Below, piece by piece: positions 23,301-34,499 of a DNA stretch of 64,000 nt (positions are counted from its first letter, which is position 1; every line of letters starts with the position of its first letter). The notes beneath the pieces were generated by a model. That model was not told where the DNA came from. It searched no databases and was given only the letters and a program-made list of their open reading frames with translations. The position numbers and the translations under genes are program-made. This DNA comes from Laguncularia racemosa (lineage: Eukaryota > Streptophyta > Magnoliopsida > Myrtales > Combretaceae), in the NCBI GenBank assembly GCA_037954665.1, contig JBBMOL010000021.1, positions 7,688,001 to 7,752,000 on the forward strand, in the 5' to 3' direction.

Positions 23301-25500
23301 CAACCTTTCCGTTTTCCATTGTTCCTCATATACTTTCTTTGAGGAAAGTAGTGTCAAAGTTGTCTTTTGCCCATCTTTGGTAAATGAATACCTATTGTGG
23401 TACCCATCATGCTTTGTCTTCTTATCAAATTGCCATGGTCTGCTAAGTAGTATATTACTAACATGCATAGAGACGACATCATAAAGCACTTCATCATTAT
23501 ATTTTCCAATGGTAAAAGAAACAAGCGCTTACCTATTTACCTTAACCTCGCCACAATCATTAAGTCACTAAAGTTTATATGGTCTAGGATGTGTTTTAGT
23601 AGACAATCCCAACCTGTTAACCAATAGTGCACTTACCATATTAGTACAACTTCCACCATCAACAATCATACTACACATCTTACCCTAAACATGGCTTTTA
23701 GTATGAAATAGATTTTCGCAATGCTCCTCATAGCAATCTTCTTTCAACTAGATGTTAAGAGCACGCCTAGCTACTAGTACATCTCCTCTAATCGGCTCCT
23801 CTATGATCCCTTCACTATAACTCTCCAATTTAGGCATGTCATCATCATCACTCCCATTATTATCCTCCTCTTCAGTAACTACTTTATCATTCCTCATCAC
23901 CATAGTTCTCCTATTAAGGCAATCCTTGCTAATGTGTCCTACCCCCTAACACTTCCAGCATTTAATATCTCTATTCCTCCCCTTTTATTCTTTAGTTTTG
24001 GGCTTCTCAGTTGAAACCACACCTATATTCCCTTTTGTAATATTAGAGATAGTTTTACATCCACTCTTAACATCACTTTTTCCATACCCCTTCCAAGCAA
24101 AATTAGTACTAGAGTAAGGTTTGGAAACATATTTGGTTAACCCTCTTCCTTGAAGTTGCTTCTCTATCTTGATGGCAAGATGCACCATGTCTTCTAACTC
24201 TTAGCTCCACCTTATTTGCTATCTCCTTATTCAAGGCATTCAAAAAACATGCCATAATGGCCTCTACATCCTCCTGCATATCAACCTTAGTCATGATCAT
24301 CTCTATCTCCTTGTAGTAGTCTTCCACACTCCTAGTATCCTGCCTAAGAACCTGAAGCCTTTGCATCAATTCCTGATGATAATGTTTAGGAACAAACCAC
24401 TTCCTCATGGCAGACTTGAGATCATACCAATTATCAATAGGATACTCCAAGTTCCTCCTCCTATTCATCACCAATTGATCCCACTAGGCCATAGTATAAT
24501 TCTGAAATTGTGTAATTGCCAATTTCACCTTCTTCTCTTCATTACATTGATGACAGTTAAATATAAGCTCAACTCTCTTTTCCCACTGTAAATAAGCCTT
24601 TGGATCGGATTTACCTTGAAATTGAGGAATTTTCAATTTAGTACTACCCAAACTCCTATCTGCATAACCATCATTACCCCGGATCTTACCAAGGTAAGGA
24701 TTCTCTTGTACTCTTCTTCTTCCTCTACTACACCTTGACCTCCTCTTCCACCTCTAGTTACACTAAAAACAGCATTAACCTCATCGTCTTCCTCTACATA
24801 ACCATCATATACATCCCCTACATCAACAACCGGTGATGCATGGTTCCTACCCACTTCATTTCCTTCACTACAACTCTCCCTCTCTCAACTTCCCTTAATC
24901 TTAAGTCCATACTCTCCAACTTCTCATTAATAGCCATCAAAGCTTCACTCATTCATCTAAAATGCAACTCCTGAGCCTCACAATACCTAGCCTCATCAAC
25001 ATTACCCACGTTGTTACTTTCACTATTGCTCGACATTGCTACAAAGAAACAATGTTAGAAATAAAATAAAAAAAATCCTCACAAATGCTCCCTTTTATGT
25101 TTGCACTCACAAGATGGGGATGGTCACTTATATGTCACTCAAATAAATTTTCACTCACAGGTTTTGTTTCACACCACTCAAGTCGATTCTTGTATGTTCT
25201 TAAGCCAATAACACTTTTAGATCAATTCAAAGAGATTAACTTGACGGATATGAATGGAGTTTCAAGAATGGATCCCAGAACATTTACAAACAAAAAATAT
25301 GATGAATTCTTCTTATTCTCTCTCTCTCTCTCTCTCTTTTTTTTTTTTTGACTCCTTAAGCACAAATTAAAATTGCAAACTAATGATAATAGATCAATCA
25401 ATGATATGATGCAAACAAGACGACATTTTGATGAATAAACAATATCGAATTCAAAATGCAAGAACTAAAACAAGGAACGATATAACCTAATTTAAAGCCA
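20364..25500 (-). pseudogene. Element B gag-pol pseudogene
   Basis: Read on the - strand: gag (24,900-23,970, with WYDLKSAMRKWFVPKHYHQE and LQVLRQDTRSVEDYYKEIE); a CCHC zinc knuckle at 23,960-23,919 whose fifth position is a stop; a protease site at 23,660-23,652 reading DGG instead of DSG; RT with VDCRAINKII and YFDD at 22,431-22,420; RNase H (22,200-21,650); and the integrase HHCC domain (21,430-21,250) and core (21,240-20,600, with GIPKSIVSDRGIKFLSHFW). The C-terminus reads LNVADLSPFDVGDAFDSRTN and has no chromodomain before the LTR. The frame then runs over the purine tract into the 3' LTR. Frameshifts and stops make it inactive. Confidence 0.87.
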
Positions 25501-25514
25501 AAGCTCTGATACCA
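25501..25514 (-). other. Primer binding site of element B
   Basis: TGGTATCAGAGCTT on the - strand, two bases inside the 5' LTR, matches the 3' end of plant initiator methionine tRNA. Confidence 0.85.
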
Positions 25515-25516
25515 AA

Positions 25517-26348
25517 TGATACAGAACTTTCGTGAATACACTTGAGAACTCCTTCGATTATTATGAACCCTCGTAGCATTAAAACAAAAACCCTCGTAGT
25601 CAATTTAGTTCAATCCCTAAGATGGACTAAAATTAGGTTTCTCTTAGTTATTAATCAAGAAATTAGAACAAAGGCTTGCTCTAATCATAGGACACTCCAC
25701 AAGAAAGGCGATCAATCTCTCTTGAATTTTCCTAAAGTATGCATTCTACATAAGAACACAAGGAATAAGCAAGGGATTTTGTGATTTCAAAACAAGCAAG
25801 ACTTGTCCTCCAAAATGTGGAAAAAGGGTATTTATATGGCCTTCCACACAAACCCTAATGGAAACACAAGTTACAAAACACAATTAAAAGAAAGTTGGCT
25901 CCATGTTGATTATAGGCTGGCAGCTTTGATTCAACACTGGCTAGCCTTAATTTCAACACCGACCAAAGGCCGGTAACCTCCTTCTCCATGCTAGTAGCCT
26001 TCATCTCCATGCTGACGACCTTTAAGCTTCAACACTAGCGGCCTTCAAGCTCTAAAGTTGGTAGCCCTCTCAATGTTTGGGAACTCCACTTTGACTTGCA
26101 CTAAGTTATATTGAACTTGAGTTGTAATTGCCCCTAAGCTTTGATATCCTTGAAGTTCTTCACTAGCTATCCTCACCAAGCCTTGTAGATGAATAATCAA
26201 AGCTTGTTACATCTTCTTAGCTTGAGAACTTGTTATAAGTCCTTAAAGAATGCTAATCGGACTCGAAATCTCTTGACTTGCATCCTTGCCTCCTTGATCT
26301 TTATGACTTGATATCTCCTGAGCTTAGTCCATTGTTTTCTCCAAAACA
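25517..26348 (-). repeat. 5' LTR of element B
   Basis: 832 bases, uninterrupted. On the + strand it begins TGATACAGAAC and ends CCAAAACA. It has a TATAAATA box on the - strand at 25,836-25,829. It is the reference copy for locating the insertion in the 3' LTR. Confidence 0.88.
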
Positions 26349-27130
26349 CCTTCTAATATCGATACCTTTAAATTTTAATAACCTTGAAATCATACTTTCT
26401 TGAACTAGATTTCTAAATATCCTTAAACAATGCATATGAGCCATTAGAATACTTGACAGATCTATTGAGAAATTATCAATCAATCCAAAAGTCAACTTGA
26501 TATGATGCTCAATAATCATAACTGAACTTCGTTTTCTTAGTAAAAATCATTTATTATGAGCACTCTTATGTAAACAAGAAAATTATTTATTCTAGTTTTT
26601 TTTTTTTTTTTGCAGTCAAATGCTATTAGATTTCCTTGATTTATCGTCTTAATTAGATCATTCCTACTCATGGACAAAAACCTATCACCATCAAACTCAT
26701 CTCTTAAATTAAAATACAAAATTAGGTCTTTTTAAGAAATTGTCACCTATTCACTTCCTATTATAGATTCTAACTAAAAATCATCCTCTAACAGATTTTT
26801 GTAGAGTTCCTTAGTGAGTTCCTTTGAAAAACTATTCCTAAAATCTACTATATTCTTTTAACTTCTAGTGTCTAAAACTTTATCTATATTGATCCCTTCA
26901 CTTTTGAAAGAGTTAAAATCATGAAACCCTATCTCAAGAAATTTAGATTTTTCTTGTTTTTCTGCTACATTCTTCTTCAAGGGTTCTCCTTTTTCAGTCG
27001 AACATTAGGTCTTCATTATGGATTTCTTTTCCTAGTTAATCTATGCACAATTATTTGAGTCATCTATGATTTTAATTAGTTTTGCATTGGTTACTATAAA
27101 GTACCTTTGATTCATAATTCATAGGAATTT
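26349..27130 (-). pseudogene. N-terminal and central part of the env-like or gag-like ORF relic
   Basis: The - strand reads FRNSFSKELTKELYKNLLED and FNLRDEFDGDRFLSMSRND, then FGLIDNFSIDLSSILMAHMH and LKFKGIDIRR, where it is cut by element B's right target duplication. The pattern resembles the plant retroelement domain found in extra (env-like) ORFs of some SIRE and Athila elements. Stops interrupt it. Its probable continuation is at 17,357-16,768. The assignment rests on pattern memory only. Confidence 0.4.
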
Positions 27131-27569
27131 TCTCATCTTTGATTGAAATTTTGGAAAGCAAGAATTTAGGGGTTTAGGGTTTTCAATAGAGAGGAGGGAA
27201 TTGATTGTCAAAGATTAAACTTCCTTTTAGAGAGATATTTCTTTTTATTTTTTGCAGACCTTTTTACACAAGTTTTAAAAATTAGGTAGATTCTCCTCTT
27301 GATTTTATGATATTCATATTTAATTTTAAGAAATCACCTTTTTTGTACATTAAATTTCTATACTGACAATAAGCATGGTAATTACATTTTGTGAGAACAT
27401 AAACAATCACTTTAGTTAATACTTAATTTATTGGCAAGAAAAACATGCCATTTTTCATAATCGACTCACATTTTAACTCTTTCAAAAGATTAAATACAAC
27501 TCATCTAAAATTTTCCTTCGAAATCTACATTACTTTTGATTCATTGAAATTTGTTCCCTGAGTTTTGTT

Positions 27570-27640
27570 GTATTGTTTAATCTTAAGATAACAATACTTT
27601 TTAATATAACCAGTTTTATTACAAAAACAACACATGTAGA
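27570..27640 (-). pseudogene. Copia-type gag zinc knuckle remnant
   Basis: On the - strand this encodes CCFCNKTGYIKKYCYLK, which matches the CX2CX4HX4C knuckle with Tyr in place of His. It lies on the inner side of the inverted SIRE-like LTR at 27,930-28,705, as gag should, but too close to it, so part of gag has probably been deleted. The 129-codon open frame on the + strand here is its antisense shadow. Confidence 0.55.
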
Positions 27641-27929
27641 GATTTTGAAATACGTACCTAGGGTTTACACACCTTTTATTTTGATTTCAATGCCTCTAAT
27701 AGTTAAGTTATATTCTTTTGATTGGTTGTCTCCATTGCTCTTAATAGTACTTGTTGAAATTTTTTCTATAGTTGTTTATGTGCTCGCTATTCAACCATTT
27801 CTCAGCTGGTTTCTAAACAACTTCTTTTTCCTTTGTAAAAACTTCTTGTCCTTTTTCCAATATTGTCTTGTCTTCTTAGCTAGCTTTTTGTACTCTAACA
27901 AATACTATTCTCTAGTCTTTATCAGTTTG

Positions 27930-28705
27930 CTTTACTATATTAAAGAACAAAAAATTATATGAGTGTTACAATAATCAATCACTCTATAGTCTTTCTTGAT
28001 ATAGTTTGCAGTTACTCTAAGAATATTATAGTCTCCTATTGATATGGTGCTTCTTAGCTTCCTTAGCTAAACTAAAAAACTCCAGAAAATATAGGAACTC
28101 AATCAATAAAATCGATCTAGTTCTCTAAGGATAAGGACACTTTGTAAATCCTCTCATTTTAGCTTACAATCAAAATAATTTCTTGTGTATACTTGTATTT
28201 GTAATTTCTCTTATATTCACATTGGTATGTGTATCTTTTTTCCATGTTGCTTCCTGTATTTATGCTCTTCAATCCCAACAGTCAAATTTATCATAATGGT
28301 AATTCACATTATTCTTCAAATATCCTTTTATTGCTTTTTCTTATATGTCTTTAGCAAATAATTAACTTTCTATTTCTATTAAGGACTCTCTAAATATAAT
28401 AATCCTTCTTTTAGTGGAACAGGTTAAATATGTTTACCAAATATACCTAACCTGTAGAGATAAGTCTTAAACTGTCATACTTTTTGATACTCTAATGCTT
28501 TCTTCAAACTTTTGAAAACTTAATATTGATTCAAAATTGCTTCCTATGTTTTCATTGACTATTGGAATCTAGCTTCTTTTGAAAGATCCATCCTATTCAA
28601 AAAATCATTCCCTATGACATATCTTCATAAAAGTTAAATATATCATATCTTCATAACAAATATACATATCATAGAACATATCATTCACATGCTTTGTTCA
28701 TTATC
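27930..28705 (-). repeat. SIRE-like copia LTR, inverted, 5' tip missing
   Basis: The reverse complement matches the LTR at 34,741-35,560 over its length: AACAAAGCATGTGAATGATAT, then TTTTTTGAA.AGGAT..ATCTT..AAAAGAAGCTAGATTC, then CTTAGAGTAA.C, and so on. About 25 bases of the LTR start are absent at the junction with element A's target site. Divergence is substantial. Confidence 0.75.
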
Positions 28706-28744
28706 TGATGAGGACATCGTAGCTGACACGGGTTGATACGGGCG

Positions 28745-29035
28745 TGTCTACTACAAGCACGGCCATGTAGGAAGTCAGGGAGCTTCCAGAAACACACACA
28801 GCTGCACGCACGGTCAGAAAGCACGGCCGTGTGTTATATCAGGATGATTCCCAGAAACGTACACGGCCTCTTACACGGCCAGGAGACACAGCCGTGTATT
28901 CTGTCAGGATCTCACCTAGAAACATGCACGGTCTCCATACACGGCTAGGGGACACGACCGTGTATCATGTCAGAACTATTCCCAGAAGCTTACACGGCCC
29001 GAATGCACGGCCGTGCACATGCCAGATGACAGACG
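28745..29035 (+). repeat. Tandem CACGGCCGTG array in U3 of the 5' LTR
   Basis: About four units of roughly 60-65 bases. Each has GTCAGGAT or a variant, CCCAGAAAC, ACACGG and then a CACGGCCGTGT-like palindrome. Later units carry changed palindromes (ACAGCCGTGT, CACGACCGTGT). The matching array in the 3' LTR is at 33,955-34,235. Confidence 0.85.
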
Positions 29036-29099
29036 TGTATATTTATATTTATTTCCACGTGTACATATTTATTCCCTTTTTGCATGTTTACCTAAGAGG

Positions 29100-29107
29100 T
29101 ATAAATA
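29100..29107 (+). promoter_or_regulatory. TATA box of element A (5' LTR)
   Basis: TATAAATA in GAGGTATAAATAGATAC lies about 195 bases before the LTR end. The 3' LTR has the same box at 34,299. Confidence 0.75.
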
Positions 29108-29297
29108 GATACTAGGTCATTTTAGGGTTACGTTTTATTAAATATTATATACACACTTTTAGAGACGAGTTTCTCTGCGTTTTCGATTGTGCACAATTGA
29201 AATCTTTCAAAGAATAAACTTAGAATTCCTCTTTGTTTATTCTAGAGTTCCAATCCTAGAATTGGACTCAGGGTTACGCTTTCCACGTTGCGTCAGT

Positions 29298-29308
29298 TGG
29301 TATCAGAG
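29298..29308 (+). other. Primer binding site of element A
   Basis: TGGTATCAGAG, two bases downstream of the LTR, complements the 3' end of initiator methionine tRNA. Confidence 0.88.
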
Positions 29309-29328
29309 TAAGGCAAATTCATGCAGAG

Positions 29329-30570
29329 ATGTCGGCTAACGACGGTGTTGATGGCGGTCGCGTTCTCGACCTTGATCGGGATGTGGAAGTCCAAGGAGTC
29401 AATCAATGGGCTCCAAGGACGGTGGTCGAAGCTATGGAACAGAGACTTGGGCGTGTAGAACAACGTCTAGAAGACCTGGTGGCGCGTTTCGACGCCATGG
29501 TGATGGGCCACAATGGGAACAGGGGTGTTGTTGGGAATCAATCGGGAGTAGCAGTCGCTCGCGGCGGCCCTATCAATGAACTTGCTATCAGAAATCAATA
29601 AAACCGGAGGCTTGATGAAAGCTCCTCTGAGGAAGAGGGTGAGTTTCTGCAGAGGATGGGACAAGCACCGAGAAGGGGTGGTGTTGGTGGTGGCAGGTAC
29701 CGCGGGGTGGATGACCGGATTGATCAGGAGTATGGTGGCGGATATCGACGAAACCACCAGGGACTCGATCATGTCGATGGTGGTGACTTCCATCTTAAGG
29801 TAGATATTCCATCCTTTAATGGTAATCTCAATATAGAAGATTTTTTTGATTGGCTTGCGGAAGTCGATAGATTCTTCGATTATATGGAGGTACCTGAGGA
29901 TAGGAGGGTAAGATTGGTTGCTTGTAAGCTGAAAGGAGGGGCGTCTGCATGGTGGGATCGATTGCAGAACCGTAGGCAAAGAGAGGGGAAGCAACCTATA
30001 AGAACATGGTACCGCATGAAAAATCTGTTGCAGAGAGATTTCTTACCACCTGACTATGAGCAAATCCTTTTTCCAATAGTATCAACGATGCCGTCAAGGG
30101 CAGAGGACGGTGCATGAGTACACCGCTGAGTTTATGAGGCTGGCGGAAAGAAATGATCTGAGGGAGACTGAGGGTCAACAGGTGGCACGATTTGTAGACG
30201 GGTTGAAGCCTCAGATTAGAGACAAGATAGGGGTGATGGTGTTCAAAACTGTCAATGAAGCTAAGAATTTGGCCCTTCGAGCTGAAATGATGATCTAAGA
30301 GCGGAGTGCAAGGTTAGGAGGAGGCAAGAGAAACTATGTTTATGATAATCTCGGCAGTAGTAGCAGGGTGATTGGCGAAAGGCCTAGAGGAGTCATTGAG
30401 AAACTAGCGGGAAGCATGGAGAGAAAAGAAGACAAAGCTGAGGGAAAGAAACCTCTTGAGAGCAAAGAAACCTCGAGGCAAAATAACCCATATGCCAAAC
30501 CAATTTTGGGAAAGTGCTATAGATGTAATCAGCCGGGACATCGATCCAATGAATGCCCAAATCGATGAGC
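29329..30570 (+). pseudogene. Element A gag pseudogene
   Basis: The ATG at 29,329 opens a frame that runs to 30,117 but for one in-frame stop (TAA at 29,599). The core reads IPSFNGNLNIEDFFDWLAEV and KLKGGASAWWDRLQ, the gypsy gag capsid signature. A frameshift near 30,085 moves the rest (YTAEFMRLAERNDLRETEGQ, RFVDGLKPQIRDKI) to the second frame. The CCHC zinc knuckle CYRCNQPGHRSNEC is intact at 30,515-30,556, followed at once by a stop. Confidence 0.9.
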
Positions 30571-30599
30571 TGTAAACATTGTCGAAAGGGAAGAAGAGG

Positions 30600-33500
30600 A
30601 GGAAGTGTGCTGTAAGCCGGATGGTGACAATGATTACTATGGCGAGGCTGATGATGCGGTGGAGCCAAACTATGTAATCAGGAGGATGATGCTAGCACCG
30701 AAACAGGAGGGTAGTTCACAACGACACCAGCTGTTTTGCACTAGGTGCACGATTGGTGGGAGAGTGATTGACTTAATTGTTGACAGTGGGAGCTGCGAGA
30801 ACATCATTGGAAAAGAGGTTGTGAAACGACTCCAGCTACTGATAAAGAAGCATCCAAATCCTTACACCATAAGATAGATTAAAGTGGCGGAGTGAATCAA
30901 GGTGAAGGAGAGGTGTCGGGTTCCCTTTTCGATAGGCAAGTATCAGGATGAAGTATACTGTGACATCGTCGATATGGATGCTTGTCATTTGTTATTCGGA
31001 CGGCCTTAGCAGTTTGACGTGGATGCCCAACATGCCGAGAAAGAAAACAAATATAGATTGGAAAAAGAGGTTGTGAAATATACGCTGCTGCCATTGACGG
31101 ATAAGCAACCTAAGACCCAAAGAGCGGAAGGAAAGTCTTATCTGACGATCACTCAGTCAGAGAAGGAAATGACTGAAGATATTAAAGAGTCCCGTTTGAT
31201 GCATGCTCTGGTGGTGAAGAATGCGGGAGAGGACATGGATAGTGTAGAGGCCCCGAAGGAAGTAAAAGGGGTATTAGAAGAATTTAAAGAGGTAGTGCCG
31301 GAAGACTTACCAGAAGGGTTGCCTCCATTGCGAGACATCCAGCACCACATTGACTTGGTGCCTGAAGCTAACCTTCTTAACCTCCCTCACTATCGGAATT
31401 AGCCCCAAAGAGACGGAGGTCCTTCAAGAGAAAGTCCAGGAATTGCTAGACAAAGGATTCATCAGGGATAGCATGAGTCCATGTGTCGTCCCAGCGCTAT
31501 TGACGCCCAAGAAAGATGGGAGTTGGAGGATGTGTGTGGATAGCCGTGTGATCAACAAGATCACAATTGGGTATAAATTCCCAATTCCGCGCATTGAGGA
31601 TATGTTGGACAGGCTGAGTGGAGCGGTGATCTTCTCAAAGGTGGATCTCAGAAGTGGGTATCATCAGATTCGGGTCAGACCTGGGGATGAGTGGAAGACC
31701 GCTTTCAAGACAAAGGAAGGGTTGTACGAATGGATGGTTATGCCCTTCGGCCTTAGCAATGCACCAAGTATCTTTATGCGCGTGATGAATCAGGTACTTA
31801 AACCATTCATAGGTCAGTTCGTAGTTGTATACTTTGATGATATCCTGATCTATAGCAAGACTAAGGATGAGCATCTAGTGCACTTGAAGAACATTTTGAC
31901 TGTCCTGAAAGAGAATAAGCTCTACGCTAATCTCAAAAAAGTGCATATTCATGTCACAGAAATTGTTGTTCTTAGGTTTTGTAGTGAGTGGTGAGGGTAT
32001 CACAGTGGATGAGGATAAGGTGAAGGCTATTAGAGAGTGGCCCACTCCCAAGACCATTACCGAGTTGAGAAGCTTTTTAGGGTTGGTAGGATTCTATAGG
32101 CGTTTCATACGGCATTTTAGTACGGTTGCTGCCCCATTGACTGAATGCTTGAAGAAGGGAAAGTTTCATTGGGATGAGGAAGCTGAATTAGGTTTTGCGG
32201 TGCTTAAAGAAAGATTATGTAGTGCGCCGGTGTTGGCCTTACCGGACTTCGACAAACTATCCGAGGTCGACTGTGATGCCGGTGGCGTAAGTATTAGCGT
32301 TGTGCTATCTCAGGAGAAGAGGCCCGTGGCCTTCCATAGTGAGAAGCTCTGTGAAGCCAGGAGAAACTAGTCTACCTACGATAAAGAATTCTATTCGGTG
32401 GTCAGAGCTCTGAGTATGTAGGAACACTACTTGGTTGGCAAAGAGTTTATACTATACTCAAATTGTGTCGCCCTGAAACACCTGAGTAATCAGACCCGCA
32501 TCTGCAAAGATATGCATGCCAGATGGATACAGTTTCTGCAAAAAATTCCATTTTGCCTGATGCATAAATCTAGAGTCCCGAATAAGGTGGCCGACGCATT
32601 AAGTAGGAGGGCGGATTTGTTGGTTACCATAAGGGCTGAAGTGGTAGGCTTTGAGCAACTAAAGGAATTATATGAAGAAGACACAGATTTCGGAGCTATA
32701 TGGAGGAAATGTACCCATCAGGAACCCAATGACAGTTACTACATTCTGGAGGGTTACTTAATGAGGGGTAACCAACTTTGTATCCCCGAATCCTCCTTGA
32801 GGGAGAAATTAATTAGAGACGTACATGGAGGGGGATTAGCCGGACATCTGGAGCTTGACAAGACACTAGTAGCAGTGGCTGCAAGATACCATTGGCCTCA
32901 GTTAAGAAGGGATGTAGGGCGAATCGTGCAACGGTGTTACATCTGTCAGACATCTAAAGGGCATTCTCAGAATACTAGGTTGTACACTCCACTACCAATA
33001 CCTGAGAATATCTGAGAGGATCTATCCATGGATTTCGTGTTAGGTTTGCCTCGTACTCAACGAGGTGCTGACACTGTTTTTGTGGTTGTAGACAGGTTCT
33101 CTAAGATGGCTCACTTCATTCCCTGCAGGAAGACGGCTAATGCACAAGGCGTGCCAAGCTATTCTTTAAGGAGGTGGTCAGATTGCACGGGGTTCCTAAA
33201 TCAATCACTTCTGATAGAGATACTCGGTTCCTTAGCCATTTCTGGAGGATGCTATGGTACATGTTTAATTCTTCCTTCAACTTTAGCAGCACAACCCACC
33301 CTCAAACCGATGGGTAGACAGAGGTGACGAACAGGACCCTTGGAAACTTGATACGAAGCATCTGTGAAGAGAAACCGAAACAATGGGACTTGGCACTCTC
33401 TTAAGCCGAGTTCGCTTACAACAACTCCATCCATAGAACTACTGGGAAATCGCCTTTTTTCAGTGGTCTATACCAAGGCGCTCTCTCACTCCTTAGATTT

Positions 33501-33946
33501 AGCTTCTTTACCCAAGGGTTTTGAAACCAATGTTGCTGCTAAATACCTGGCAGAACAATACCACACGGTGGCATCTGAGGTGAAAGAGCGAATTGAGAAG
33601 GTTAATGAGCAGTATAAGACAACCGCAGACAAGCATCGAAGAAAAAAAACTATTCGAGGTGGGAGATCAAGTGATGGTGTTCTTAAGGAAGGAACGTTTT
33701 CCCGTAGGCACGTATAGCAAGTGGCAACCAAAGAAGTATGGGCCCTACAATATTGTCGCCAAGATCAATGACAACGCTTATGTAGTTGGGCTTCCGGAAA
33801 GCATGAAAATCTCCAAGACCTTCAATGTAGCTGACTTGTCCCCATTCTACGCGAATGACAAACCCCTTTATCCAGAAGAGAACTCGGGGTCGAGTTCTTC
33901 ATTGGTGGGAGAGAATGATGAGGACATCTTAGCTGACACGGGTTGA
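30600..33946 (+). pseudogene. Element A pol pseudogene
   Basis: Protease active site VDSGSCENI (DSG at 30,782-30,790). RT at 31,400-31,990 (LLTPKKDGSWRMCVDSRVIN; MPFGLSNAPSIFMRVMN; YFDD at 31,830-31,841). RNase H at 32,000-32,630. Integrase HHCC domain near 32,820-32,960 (HGG..H..CYICQ) and core from 33,030 (MDFVLGLPRTQRGADTVFVV). The C-terminal SKWQPKKYGPYNIVAKINDN and TFNVADLSPFYANDKPLYPE are followed by a stop at 33,946, 30 bases inside the 3' LTR. Frames change near 31,375, 31,950, 33,180 and 33,600, and there are several stops. No chromodomain is visible. Confidence 0.92.
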
Positions 33947-34494
33947 TACGGGCGTGTCTACTACAAGCACGGCCATGTAGGATATCGGGGAGTTTCCAGA
34001 AACACACACGGCTGCACGCAAGGTCAAAAGGCACGGCCGTGTGTTATACCAGGATGATTCCCAGGATCGTACACGGCCAGGAGACACGACTGTGTATTCT
34101 GTCAGGATCTCACCCAGAAATATGCACGGTCTCCATACATAACTAGGGGACACGATTGTGTATCATGTCAGAACTATTCCCAGAAGCTTACACGGCCCGA
34201 ATGCACGGCCGTGTACATGCCAGATGACAGACGTGTATATTTATATTTATTTCCACGTGTACATATTTATTTCCCTTTTTGCATGTTTACCTGAGAGGTA
34301 TAAATAGATACTAGGTCATTTTAGGGTTACGTTTTATTGAATATTGTATACACACTTTTAGAGACGAGTTTCTCTGCGTTTTCGATTGTGCGCAATTGAA
34401 ATCTTTCAAAGAATAAACTTAGAATTCCTCTTTGTTTATTCTAGAGTTCCAATCCTAGAATTGGACTCGGGTTTACGCTTTCCACACTGCGTCA
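33916..34494 (+). repeat. 3' LTR of element A
   Basis: Pairs with 28,706-29,295. It has a shortened palindrome array and a TATA box at 34,299-34,306. The last codons of pol overlap its first 31 bases. Confidence 0.95.
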
Positions 34495-34499
34495 TTATC

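Larger units (their letters stand above)
17363..26348 (-). mobile_element. Ty3/gypsy element B, near-complete but decayed
   Basis: Two direct LTRs bound the element: 25,517-26,348 is the 5' LTR, and 17,363-20,363 is the 3' LTR, interrupted by an insertion. LTR ends are TG..CA on the - strand. The primer site TGGTATCAGAGCTT (initiator Met tRNA type) abuts the 5' LTR at 25,514-25,501, and a purine tract (CAAGAGAGGGAGAA) precedes the 3' LTR at 20,377-20,364. Flanking 5-mers are CCTTT (17,358-17,362) and CCTTC (26,349-26,353), a target duplication with one change. Gag, protease, RT, RNase H and integrase follow in gypsy order. Without the insertion it is about 6.8 kb. Confidence 0.88.
28706..29295 (+). 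repeat. 5' LTR of element A
   Basis: It begins TGATGAGGACATC and ends TTGCGTCA. U3 contains the CACGGCCGTG array (28,745-29,035) and a TATA box at 29,100. A 12-base segment (CTCTTACACGGC) present here is missing from the 3' LTR. Confidence 0.95.
28706..34494 (+). mobile_element. Ty3/gypsy element A, structurally complete
   Basis: The LTRs are 28,706-29,295 (590 bases) and 33,916-34,494 (579 bases), both TGATGAGG..GCGTCA. A perfect 5-base target duplication TTATC stands at 28,701-28,705 and 34,495-34,499. The primer site lies 2 bases after the first LTR and a purine tract (GGTGGGAGAGAA) just before the second. By hand alignment the LTRs differ at about 31 of 578 sites (mostly transitions), plus one 12-base and one 1-base indel. 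The internal region carries gag and pol with frameshifts, so the copy is dead but young relative to everything around it. Confidence 0.95.

Noticed and set aside
27573..27962. 129-codon open frame on the + strand with hydrophobic segments
   Set aside because: It is antisense to a copia gag zinc knuckle and adjoining LTR. The hydrophobic look comes from complementing Lys-rich codons.
28745..29035. CRISPR-like spaced repeats
   Set aside because: Units are diverged, lie inside an LTR, occur again in the paired LTR and belong to a plant genome.
28733..29115. Two overlapping open frames inside the element A LTR
   Set aside because: They translate the tandem palindrome array. The other LTR has a similar frame only because the sequence is duplicated, and there is no protein signature.
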